DNA of 64,000 nt from Phoebastria nigripes (taxonomy: Eukaryota; Chordata; Aves; Procellariiformes; Diomedeidae), in contig JAYKAV010002788.1 of assembly GCA_035582835.1 (NCBI GenBank), positions 2,068,498-2,132,497 of the forward strand, written 5' to 3'. A model generated the notes under the pieces. That model ran no database searches and was not told the origin of the DNA. It saw only the letters and a list, made by a program, of their open reading frames with translations. A program made the position numbers and the translations under genes. Of the stretch, positions 36,570-48,200 are shown one piece after another; the stretch's first letter is position 1; each line of letters begins with the position of its first letter.

Positions 36570-36900
36570 AGGTCATAGCTGGAGTAGCTGTCAACAACAA
36601 GGCAGACCATCTGGACAGATTCCAGAAGAAAACACTGAGAATGATCAGAAGTCTAGCAATGGTGAGCTACAAAGAGAAGTCAAAGGCATGCAAAAAACAC
36701 GGAGAGGAGGCAGAGGTGAAGATGTTAACCCTCTGCCAAAACATGAAAAGCTGCTGCAAGGGGGAAGGGAATAATGGTCTGCAATCCATAGGGGGAAGGA
36801 TAAAAAGAAGTGAGCTTCAGTCACAGCCAGATAGATCCAGGTTTGATATTTGTGATGAACTATTCATCACCCTGACAGGTGGCTATGTGACAACAGTGAG
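36570..36900 (+). mobile_element. Old CR1 LINE fragment (ORF2 C-terminal region)
   Basis: Ordered matches to CR1 consensus: CTGGAGTAGCTGTC (like ctggagtactgtgtc), ATTCCAGAAGAAAACACTGA followed by GAATGATCAGAAG (like gtccagagaagggcca, agatgatcagagg), AAAAGCTGCTGCAAGGGGGA then AGGGAATAATGGTCTGCAAT (36,748-36,786), and CAGATAGATCCAGGTTTGAT near 36,828-36,847 (like gggagatttaggttggatatta). The frame is destroyed and the 3' end is missing. It is closer to reptile-type CR1 subfamilies than to the young copy at 8 kb, and therefore older. Confidence 0.72.
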
Positions 36901-37756
36901 CATGGGCGTAGCCCAGTTAAATGCTTAGAGGCACCAACAGTCCTCAAAGTCCAATGAACTTTCTACAGAGACGACTCCCTTTCCATGCCTTCTCCTTAGA
37001 AAGGCTGGCTACACAACTAGCAATTTGTGCAAGTGCTTCTATGGCCAATTGATCTTTTAGCTANTGATGCCTGCCTTCTGCAAAGGTCAACAAGTCCAGA
37101 TGAAGTTTATGTGTTCATCTGAGCAGAAACCTAGATTAGTAGAGGTGGTCTTCCATTTCAGACTACCACCATGATGATGAAGCACCAGTGCTCCCCACCA
37201 CTAGTGAAGAGTAGCATTCTCTGTTTGCTTTCTCTCCCCTGGTTGCTGGGCAACCACAGAATCTTNTACATCTGTAAATGCAGCAAATATTTTATTTTGA
37301 GCCATTTTAATATTCAGCCTGCTGAAGAGCTGATTCATCGGCACTTTTTTTCAGATGGGTATAATTAAGCTTTGCACTGTAGTATAAGCCTCTGGAGCTG
37401 GTAGTANGTTGAAATTACAGTAGATGAAACAACAGTAGGAAAAACAGGTTGAGCATCGTTTGAAAGGGGACTGACACATTGCTCATTCTTCATCCTCACA
37501 TGGACCAGGCCTGTATCACAATGGCACTTCACAGAGTGGGATTCCTTAGATATATACATGAAATTTTTTTGCATGTGTGAGTTATTCTATTTCTATCTGG
37601 AAAACATGTACAAGAGATGAAGAAACATAAAAGGTACATGACTGATGTAACAGTCATGACTAAATTTATTTGCAGTGTAGGGCATGCATAATTTCAAACC
37701 TGTTTAGTATCTCTCAACATCTCCTGAAAAAAACAACAGACAAGCCCAATTAATAA
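36901..37756. other. Unique DNA, nothing seen
   Basis: AT-rich, with three isolated Ns (37,064, 37,266, 37,407). No recognisable feature. Confidence 0.5.
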
Positions 37757-37791
37757 CCATGTAGTGGACGTATACTTCTTCCACTACATGG
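37757..37791. repeat. Perfect 11-bp inverted repeat (hairpin)
   Basis: CCATGTAGTGG (37,757-37,767) is exactly complementary to CCACTACATGG (37,781-37,791), with a 13-base loop. No poly-T follows and the flanks do not pair. It may be a relic of a foldback element or a template-switch mutation. Confidence 0.85.
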
Positions 37792-39751
37792 CACCAATTA
37801 TATGATCAATTGCAGCGTTTTGCATTATCAATAATCTCACCTACAATACAGTAAATACTCCAGCTCCTCCACAACTCGTCCTGAAAGTACTAGCAGATGT
37901 TTTGTGGCAATCTTGCTGCAGTGGTGTAAGATTTCACTATTTCCAGTTCTTTTTTCCATTGTGCTGCCTGCCCTACTACACAGCAGTAGAAGAGAATGCA
38001 CACTTACGGCTCACTCACTCCCATGTAAAGCTTCGGTTTTAAGCATCCAAGCTGAAACTGCCGGTAGCACTGAGTTTGAGCAAAGTGCACTGCAAATAGG
38101 ACTGTGCTGCAGGGGCGTACATGCTAACCACTCTTGCAAAGTCTGCCATAGGGTAGGAGGCTATGGGTGGCAACATCTAAAACTTCTGCACAAAATATGT
38201 CTAATATATGCTGTAAACCTCTCACAACTGCTCAGGAAAGTTACAACAGTCATTGGTTTGAAAAGGTGAATGGAAGATAGGGAAGTACTGGTTTTGTTTG
38301 TTTGTTTAAAAAAACCTTTAAGCCATCACCACTTCCCTCAGGGGTACTTAGCTGATCAATTTGTGCTTATTTAGTGCTTTTGAAAACACCTGTCTGCACA
38401 AAGTTCTCAGTACTGGCTGCTCTGCAAACCATGGGAATTCAACCACTGATGTTTATGGGAACAAAACTAGACCAAGGCAAGAAGCTGTAAGAAACATTAT
38501 TTTCCCTTTTATTTTTAAGTCTTCCAAAGTGATGCAGGACACCAAAGCTTCCTGACATTTTTCCTGTGATATTGTGCAGTATATGTCAGGCCTTCTTCAT
38601 ACAAGTGCTTTTATTAAATGAAGCCCACTGTAATGCATGATTAAGTCAGACTCAGACAATCCACAGAAAAAATCAAGAAAAAGCAAATGTTTCAAAACAT
38701 CTCATATAAGGAAAAAGAGAAAAAAGCTATTTATTGAAGATTTCAGGTTGTTACCTCATTAACCTACGTGAAACATTCGTACACCAAAACCTTACCAAAG
38801 GAAGATTTATGCTCCTGACCTCAGGATAAAGAGAAACAAATGGAGTAAGATTCAAGCAAAATATTCCTTAAATTATTTCCAAATAGATTTTAAAAATAGA
38901 AAATCTAACTTCCCCAACAAATAACAAGATAAAAAATAGACATAAGTAATGATTGTACTAAAAAGTGGGAGTTTTGTAAGTGATCTCCATTGGTTGATCT
39001 AAGAACTTTCCACTATTGTATTTCATTCTAACGACAACCATCCAGAACAGATTCTCCTTTAAAACAAAGTTGACATTTTAAAACATAACTACAAGTTCAG
39101 CTTTGAAATTGCATTAAAAACTAAAGCCATTGTTTAGAAATACATTTCAGCTAAAATCTGGGCATTTTATTTTAAATATTCATCTTCAGAAAGGGGAAAG
39201 TCTACTAGAAGCAGAGATTGCCTCAAACAAAACCAAAACACAAATGTTTTTGACCACATCCTTAATTTTTCTAAGTGATGATTTCTGATGAAACTCACAA
39301 GCTCAGAGGTTATGACCTTTTCCATAGGAAATTTCCATATCTTAGAGTAACTGGACTGCCTAGCAAATACAGCAGTGCCCTTCTCTTTGCCCTTTGCTGT
39401 ATCAATTTCTGCAGTAAAATATCAATAATGTTATTATAGAATGATGATATAAGCAACCCATGTTGATAGTTGTGAGAAAAAAAAAAGAAAATTAAGATAA
39501 GCATTCAGGCACACAAGCTCTTTAGATCTCAAATAAAAGCAACAACGTCACGCTAAATGCAGGTTAACTGTTAAGAGTTACTAGTCTAGGTTAACTGAAT
39601 ATATATATTGGTTGGTGTCAGTGGAGCAGAGGACAATGTTCACAGATGAGGCTGCTGTAGATATCAATCCTTCTAGGGGACACAGGAGACAGGAACAATC
39701 ACTGTTCCTAGAGTCTAGTGTACTAAGAGGCTAGCTGGGGCATTTTGAGGT
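37792..39751. other. Unique AT-rich DNA, no supported gene
   Basis: A 121-codon frame (37,904-38,269 plus) has no recognisable motif. The rest is AT-rich with no identified repeat. Confidence 0.5.
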
Positions 39752-39753
39752 GA

Positions 39754-39811
39754 AGCCCAGTGAAGAGACAAGGATTCGTTTGAGCCCAGTGAAGAGACAA
39801 AGATTTATGTC
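39754..39811 (+). repeat. 29-bp tandem duplication
   Basis: AGCCCAGTGAAGAGACAA occurs at 39,754 and again at 39,783, followed by the related GGATTCGTTTG and AGATTTATGTC. Two copies, few differences, hence fairly recent. Confidence 0.85.
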
Positions 39812-41775
39812 CCAGACTTGTCTGCTGAAGGTATTTCAATGTCTCCAGTCCATTCTCCTCCTGTCTTTCACAGGAATCCTTTGTGTCATTTCGTAAATGG
39901 CAGAGAGGCAGATCTAAAACACAGGCAATATCAAACAAAAACTGACTCCTTGGAGCTTTTGTCTTTCNTGCCCCTAGCTGCAGACAGAGATGAAAGCAAC
40001 AGAAGGAAGAGCTCCTACTCCTGGAATAGGATCACATTTTTCAGATCCTCATGACAATACTACGCTTTTCCAAGTCTTTCCCTCTCATCGTGCTAGACAG
40101 GAAACAGCCTCTTGGCCTGCGGGGCCCAACTCTCAGACACAACTGGTAGAAGGGAGGTCTCCTGGTTTTTATAAGGGTAGCTATCCAGGTCCTGCCCCAC
40201 ATGGCAGAAATCAGGGAATATACTATGCCACTCTTCTTCCCTGATCCTTGAAAGAAGGGTCACTGAAACGAAACACAAAAGTCAGCTATGCCATCTCCAG
40301 GTATATCACAGGTCCTTTTACATGTTTTCCATGGCATGGAAACTGGGTCTTTGCACAGCAGAGGCTTTAGCATATTATACTGCAATATTTACAGGCCTCT
40401 TTTACTGCAAAAATGACTTGACTATTAGTTAGGAAGTGAACTAAAGTAACAGGGAAGCTCTGCAAGGTTGCAGTAAGAATAAAATCTTCTGGTCTCAACC
40501 TCAGGACAGGCCATCAGTCACGATTATGGGTAAAAAGTCATTATTCATTAAATTAAATGGCCTGGAAAACAAAGCAAGCCTGGCTATTTGTAGCAAATGT
40601 CTAGGGAGGCTCACTCTTTCCTTGAGTTGCTCAGGCTTTCAATGTCCTTGATCCATTTGCTTTGTGTCAGCCCATGCCACCTGGATATAAATCTCTTCTA
40701 GCTTCTACTCCTTACACTGCCTTTTAATAACTTATAAGACCCTGCAGAAAGGCACAACTTATTTATATGCCTGCAAACAGTGCAGGATCTATTTTTTAAA
40801 CATGCCATTGGTAGTACACATCAACTCCTCCTCAAGGTAGTTTCCTGCACAACGCAGGGCTCAGTAGCTGCATTACAAATGATGTGATGACTGCCAGCAG
40901 ACCAAAGATGTACAACTCCAGCAAGACCTCCTGAAGCATTTCCTTCCAATAGGTGCGATGCTTCACAGGCAGAAAAGCACATCAAATGTGCTCTTGAACG
41001 TGTTTCTTTCAGGCAACACTGATTCTGGTAATCTATGTGGAAAACAGTAGAATCNCAGTCCCTTTACTACTTCCAGAGACGTGAATGCTAAACTAAGAGA
41101 GCATCAGTGTTGTATTTCTGTCCTTTCTTCCTTTATTTCTTAATCAAGCTAAATAATGTTTAAGCAAATATTCATTTCTGCTAGTGGTCCCCTCCAGCCA
41201 CCTAACTCAAATATGTTTTTTCGCTTGGGCTCACTCAAGTTTGACAATATACCGAAGAAACGGTGTCCAGAACCAAGCTAAGTACATATTCAGTTCAATT
41301 CCATCATTGCATCAATTGCCTTTTTCCCAGGATGAGCTGATGATGCATGAATAGTCACATTTTTCCACATCAGTATATCCCACTGTAAATTCATGTCTAC
41401 AGTATTTTTCCTACTCTCAGACCACCCTCAGTATTGCTGTGTCTCAGGCTTCTCCTTTTTCTACCAAATATCTGTGCTGAAAGTCACTTTTCTGAAGCTG
41501 TATCAAGTAAAACTCTCACAAGTGTGGATGTAACCTAGCATCCACATTCAGCAATTTTTTTTCTGCCCATATTTCTAATTTCAGTTTGATGAAAAGATAT
41601 CATTCCTTTTAAGTCAGGATTTCCTATCTTTTGATAACATGTCAACCAGAGAACAACTAAAGCACTTTTGAAGACAGTGCTCTTTTAAAATCTTGGATGT
41701 TACAGCATTAATTGTTTTCTGTAACCTAATTAGGAGACCACCTTCACAAGTACCAATGACTGTGTAATAAGATTT
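39812..41775. other. Unique DNA, no supported gene
   Basis: Short overlapping frames near 39,818-40,278, none recognisable. Single Ns at 39,968 and 41,055. Confidence 0.5.
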
Positions 41776-41813
41776 NAAAAAAATCCAACCAACCAACCAA
41801 NCAAACAAAACAC
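41776..41813. repeat. (CAAC)n/A-rich simple repeat with two Ns
   Basis: AATCCAACCAACCAACCAA then CAAACAAAAC, with uncalled bases at 41,776 and 41,801. Confidence 0.8.
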
Positions 41814-44051
41814 TACACAAATTCCAGCAAAGCCCAATTTGGCAACAACATAATCTGACTGCACCACAGAACTACATCTTCCACATCCCCTTGACCTGTT
41901 CATAATAAAAAATATGTTAGGTTATGAAAAATAAACAATTCCCTTACACTATTTGCAAGTAGATGATTTTATCAGTTCTAAAACTTAATTACAGAAATTC
42001 TACACAATAGTTTGGGTTGGCATCTGATAAATATTCAATTAAGCAATGATATTAAAACCTGAAATTACTTGTAAAGAATAGCACTGCTGGGAAAGCATAA
42101 TGGTACCAACACTCCTATGCGGCAAAGAAGTACTTTAGAATCCAGCACTTGACATGCAGGTCAGACCTTCTGGTTGCATTAATAGCACAGATGTATTAAG
42201 ACTGAAGATTAACAACAACATCCCCAAGTCAGACGCAGTTTCTGAAGAAAAGCCTGTAAGACAGAAGCAGGAAGACTGCAATAAAAGAGTGGCCATAATG
42301 CATAAGATCCACTAAGATCAAGAGGACAAGTACAAATGTGCTTTTCTGAAAATGAACAGATTTAGGTGCATACCTAACTGCTTCTACATGAAAGTTGCTC
42401 TATGCATATAATATAATTTTGCCTGCAGAATAAAAAACAAAAAAAGAAACAAATAAAAAAACCCCAAACCAAACAAACAAAAAAAAACCCACCAAAAAAT
42501 GATCCACTAGGCCCTAAGTTTTAAAAAATTAAAGGAAACAAAGAAGGAAGAACTAAGGTTAGTCTAAGAGAAAAAGAAGGAAAGCAATCAATAGGAACTT
42601 CCAGGTAAAAGTCTAAATGAAAGTTTATTTTATTTTTGTTTCAGTAATTCAACAGATCACCTAAAAAGTCTGTTAAAATTGGAGATGAGCCTGTCTTTCC
42701 CTGTTAATTTAGAAGAGACCTTACATCCTAGGTCCCCCATGTGCCTAATGAAAATGAAATTACCCACGCTTATATAAGATGGAAACATGCAGAAGCAGAC
42801 AAACAGAAGATGCTAGGAAAAATACAAAATACAGCAACAGAGCAGAAATATTAAAAAAGGAAAAAGGAACAAAACCAATGTCAGATAAACATATGCTCAC
42901 AGTCAATTTATTGTAGTAACCAAGGGAACAAAAGGCAAACAATTTAATGAGAAACTATAGCAGTTAACTAGATACACTCTTCTATTGTATTTTTTCTTTT
43001 CTTATTAAATCAAATAATGTCACAGTTTATATTTGAGCAGTATGGAAAAACTGAAGATGAACCACATGGTTAAATATATTTAAGCAATCACCAGAAATGT
43101 TGATAATTTTACCAAAACTGTAACACTCCTTTCAACAGAAACCAAACTTTTCTCACTGTTCACAAAGCATTGCAGTGATGTGTCCAAATAACGGTCATCT
43201 CCGAGTTTGCTGCTTTAGCCAACAAACAAAATGAGTAGGGTCTCAAAATCCTAAACAAAGCCAGAATGAAGTAAAGTATTTGACCTGCAAATCAGCATTG
43301 AAATCTATCTGCACTTACCTTTAGAACTACTCTTACCAAGGGCAGGGACGGACGGACACGAGGACAACAACAGAATCACCTGCACAACTTAGCCTGAAAG
43401 GGAAACATTTTCAGGCAGTGACAAAAAGAACCTGGTAGAGAGGTGACTAACGTGGCAGAAAGCAAACAAAAAAGATGCTGGTATCTTTTATTCCTTCTTT
43501 ACAAAGAATGAAGGATGCTTAGAAGGAGCTGTTAAATAAAAGATCATGAAGGGTGTTTCTCCTCACTTACATTAAATATAGCTCTAGATTCCTCGTGTTT
43601 TGCTGGATAACTGAAAAATAATGAGAGCATGAAATCATGACAGAATAAAGCACAGTGGCTTCTGACTTGTGCAGCTTCTTTTCAAAGAGAAAGGATGTTA
43701 AGTCAGGTTATTTAAAATTCTTTGTTTACTTTTCATTTCTGCTTAAACCTGTTTAATACAAATTCGTGACAACAGATGGGATAATCTCTCACTGTGAACA
43801 AATTTTTGCAGTACTTCAGAGGATCCTTCAACCAAAACAACCAGCCTTGGTCTTCCTGACCATTCTTAGGTACAGAGCAAGTCAAAAACAAACAACAAAA
43901 AACAGACAACAAGAAAAAAGTAATCCTGAACTGATTTCTTTTTGAGATGGAGAGGTTATGAAGCTTGGAGGGAATACAAGTAAAACCTGTTTTTCCTTGG
44001 ACTTCACTGTTAACTCTCAAATCCAGCACTTTTCACCCATGGAAGATCAGG
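41814..44051. other. Unique AT-rich DNA with an A/C-rich tract
   Basis: No gene seen. 42,430-42,500 is a low-complexity A-rich tract with AAACC and ACAAA units. Frames stay below 100 codons. Confidence 0.5.
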
Positions 44052-44089
44052 CATGGGTGTATGCCATGTATAATCATGGCATACCCATG
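44052..44089. repeat. Strong short hairpin
   Basis: CATGGGTGTATGCCATG (44,052-44,068) pairs with CATGGCATACCCATG (44,075-44,089) across a TATAAT loop, perfect apart from a two-base GT bulge. At 38 bases it is too short for a typical pre-miRNA. It lies just upstream of a GC-rich, possibly LTR-derived block. Confidence 0.85.
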
Positions 44090-44140
44090 ATCAATAATCA
44101 AGAGAAGGGAAATAACTTTAAGTGATTGAAGAACTCCATT

Positions 44141-45290
44141 TTAAACAGGAGGCAGAAGACTATGGTTTAAATGATCAAGGCTGCCACAGGGGGTGAGTCC
44201 AGAGGCTGACAGGGCATCCCACCTGCAGCATTCCCCACTGCTTGCTCCAGGAGACAAGTGCTGCCCTGAATCTGGCAACCGTCTTCTCCATCTCATGACC
44301 CTTGCAGACAGGCAAAGTCTTCTCAACCGTTGTCACACCTAGCCCTAGCAGCAACATCTACGTCTGCCCTGCGAGTCTGCCTGGAGATCACCCACACTCC
44401 TCCTCACTGGGTCACATGAACTCCAGGCAGCTCCCTCCAAATGGCTCTTTGGAAATACCTCTGTGTGGTTGAGCTCTGTTCACACCATTTCCTTTTTCTT
44501 CTGTCCCATTCAGACATAAACTGATGTCTCGGTGCCGGGAGGTGGCCCACATGGCACTGGAGTGGGCCAGTACACACCCTGAGCTAACTCCACAGGCATG
44601 GGGGACAGGAACTGAAGAGTCCCTCCATGGGCAGTTGCCCTAACATATTCAAGGCTCAGGTGATGGGAGCTCTGAGAGAAGAAGCCCCTTCAGCAGCCAA
44701 AGGGAGCCCTCGATGCACGGGTACTTCAAACACACCAGGCTGCAGCCTCTCTGCCAGCTCCTCCACAATCTCTCGACATACTGGCTGCGCTCTTCCCCTT
44801 GTGCTTTTACCNTTACCCTTTTATAAATCCCCTCCCCATCTGAGGTCCCATCACACTGTGGGACTATCCAGGAGGAGAACTGCTGAAGGAGGAAGGACTG
44901 AATTCCTCTATTTTGTCATGTCCATGGGCAGAGCACTACAGGGCAACGTTCACCCAGATCCTCTGATGCTGCCAGGGAGCAGTGGGGGTGCTCTGTCCAA
45001 ATATCTGTCCATCCTTCCCCCCCTTCCCCAGCTCCCTCTTTTCACATTTTTTTATTAATCGTCAAGTTTCCTCTTTTCATTTTTGTTAATAAAACACAAA
45101 GAGGGAGAGGAAGAGGATTTGTTTGCTAAGGTACAGCTGGCATCTGTCCCAATGGGGAAAACCAGTACGATCAGTGCCCAACCGCAGATGCCTGTTGAAA
45201 AGTATAGGAAACAGCGTGAGCAAGCACAGTGTGACTACGCCCACCACATACATTTCAGCAAGCAGACATCTAGGGATTCGACAAGTTAGA
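44141..45290 (+). mobile_element. GC-rich block, possibly an old LTR
   Basis: About 1.1 kb is clearly GC-richer than its flanks. It holds TATAAAT (44,822-44,828), a pyrimidine-rich stretch, a TTTTTTTATTAATCGTC segment and then AATAAA (45,088-45,093), the spacing and order expected of an LTR U3-R-poly-A layout, and loosely parallel to the 3' half of the 34 kb LTR. A 143-codon plus frame (44,627-45,058) and minus frames at 44,141-44,357 resemble no protein. Alternatives are a gene-derived retrocopy or simply a GC-rich unique block. Confidence 0.28.
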
Positions 45291-48200
45291 GGCTGCATCT
45301 AGATCAAGACCAGCAACACAGCCATTCCCCGTAAATGTCTTGTTCCTTCTCCAACATGTCCTGTTCTTTTTTGGCTTCCACACATCCTGGGTCAGTGAGG
45401 TCCATAATCTTATGACAAGGGTGCAGAAAAGAAACAAACTAAAACACCCAAACAACCTTTTCACGGCTGCTTGAAAATTGCTGCCTGATCATTTCATTTA
45501 GTATCTAACGAATATCTTTCTCTATGTGACAGATCAGATAACTTATCTTCTTTACAGGCTTCTAACATTGCTCCATTTTTCTCATGTTGTGTTATCTTAA
45601 TCTAACTAGTGTTTCCTCAGATGAAAGCTGCATTATAGTTCTGATCATATGTGGTTTTTCTTAAATTACTTTAAAAAAAAAAAAAAAAAAAAGACCTAAG
45701 ATGGCCTTTACACTAGATTTGCCACGTTTTTAACAAGTTATAGCGTATAAGTATATATAGTCATTTAAATAGTGATGTAAGTTACTCAGCTTCTTAATTA
45801 GTAACAGAGTTGCTGCTTGGTGTTAATGATGATTAACCTTTTATATGTTACGGTTTTATCATGCTGGTTTTGGATGAAAACAGCAACTTGATATAGACAT
45901 TGCAAAACCAGCAGAAAATTTTGTTATTACTTTTAATTAAACTACTCTAAGAGAAGTGGATTCTTTGGGGCAAAAAGCTAGTTTCCTATAACATATCTTG
46001 AATTTCAAAATAGTTCACTCTGCACAGAAATTAATTTCATGTAATTAAGTGAACTATGATAATGGTCTGTGCCCAGTCGCTGTCTTATTCAAGAGTAGAG
46101 CTAGTACATCCTTTTTAAAAGAAAAAAAAAAACACAAAAACAAACGAGACACTGCATCTTCATTCACAGACCAGAAAAGAAACTTGTTTTTGTAATCTGA
46201 TCTTCAGCTTCTAAGCTTACTCATTTGATTTATTCAATCAAGAGAATATTCTTTGCACTCCCCCAGAAAAGACTACAAACACCGAAAGTGGGCTCAGCCA
46301 TTCAAAATAATGCAGTCCTGGTTAAACAGCCAAGGACTTCCACCTCTTTCATGCTTGACATTTCTTAAAACTTCAGCAGCAAACAAAGCTGTTACACTGC
46401 TATGTTTTAAAAACTCACTTGGAATACATTATAATGCATTTACTTAGGCATAATTAAAGTCCCATAAATTTTCATAATGAGACTTTACTTATACTTCAGG
46501 GATTTTTTTCATAGCACTTTAAATAATGAAAGTTATATATTTATTTACTTACATAAAGAAAAGAAAATTTACTGCAGTTTACCAAGTCCATCACTAACAA
46601 TCCTAAGATTCAGGCAAGAACCCCCTGTACTGAAGCTGGAGTTGAGGAATGATTCAATTTCGTTTAAGAAAGTGAGGCAATTCAATAAACTTCCAAAGGC
46701 ACAAGAAAGATGTATAACACACAGTCCCCCAAAAAACAACGGGAAATACCAGGACTGCCTCAGGCTNTTGCAGATATCATCCTTGTTGTAAAAGGAGGAA
46801 AATGCAACACAGTGCTGCTAATCAAACAAGTCTGTTCGCTTTGTCCGGACCACCGGCATCTCCCANCCTCAGTTGTTAACGTCAGAATGCTTCTGAATTG
46901 AAGCACAATTTCATCACTGTAAAGCTCTTTTTAAATTGCCTCAGCAGGAATATCCCTACCCTAAAAAGACCAAAGTCCTGGAACAAGCAGTAAGAAATAT
47001 CTGTTTCAACCATATCATAGAGTGGATAGTTAAGCCTGACACGGAACAAGAGACATCTTCCTTGCAGATGCCGTCATATTGCAGAAGCATGAACACNAAG
47101 AAGAGAAATCCTCCCAGAAGTTCATTTCTGGCGCAGTGTACTCCCTTCCCTGTGCAATCCATAAAATAATTAAATCATGGGAAAAATCACACAGGAGGGA
47201 GACATCATCAGCAATAACCAGAGATGGAAGAGGCCATCACTCAAGCTGTTTACTTCCCTCGTTGGGTTGCCACTGTTTCCTGCACATACCTGTTCACAGG
47301 CCAACTGACCAGGTGTTAAGAAAAAACACTGCCAAGAACAGCACTGAAAAACAGCCATGAAAAGTTCCCTTCCTCTTGAACTTACATTCATGGAGAATGC
47401 AGAGACGGCTGTAGTTTGCTTATAAGAAAAATAAGACTCTTGTCTATACTGTCACTAGCCACCTCATATCTCAGAGTCTGTACTGCACNAGGTTTGACGC
47501 TATTGATTTATGTTCCTGCACTTCACACTTCCACCCTGGGAAAGTGCACAGCTTGTCAAATACTTCTTGTTAATTAACATGATATAATCTTTCTGAATGC
47601 ATTAGCCACCTTGGAATCAGAGAAACAAAATTAAAAAATCTGTGAAAGATCCAAGTTGCAGAGCAGCACACAGGTGAAAGATCCAGGCTGCACCCCACTT
47701 TGAGATCACTCACATCACAGCATGAGCATCACGTCTACCCCGAGCTGGCACGTAAAGGTCCAAAACTACCCCACAGGACACAAATGAAGAGAGAACAGCA
47801 TTCTTCTGCTAGTCATTATCTAACAAACTTCTACGACAAATCCAAACACCCCATCTCGTATTTATAGATGTTATAAACAGGAAAGTTGTCTCAAGTGCCT
47901 TTTTCTGTTAAAGAAAAAAGAAACATTTACGCAGCTACTACAGATGTCTTTTCTCCAGCAAACTCAGGAGAATCCAAATGCTTTGTCTGACTCTGTGAGC
48001 TAGTGCCCATTAAATATTAAACCACACACAGTCCCTCCTTCCCAGCCATGTCACAACGTATGTCATTTAACTGGTTTGCAGGTGCACAGCCTCCCCATGT
48101 CAGACAAGAACCACACTGACCCTTGGCAGTACAATCAGTGGGCACAAGTTATTAATATTTATATCATGGTAATGTTCAGATTCCAGCTAAACTGGGATTG

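Noticed and set aside
44627..45058. 143-codon plus-strand open frame
   Set aside because: Crosses an N, sits in a GC-rich LTR-like block and resembles no family.
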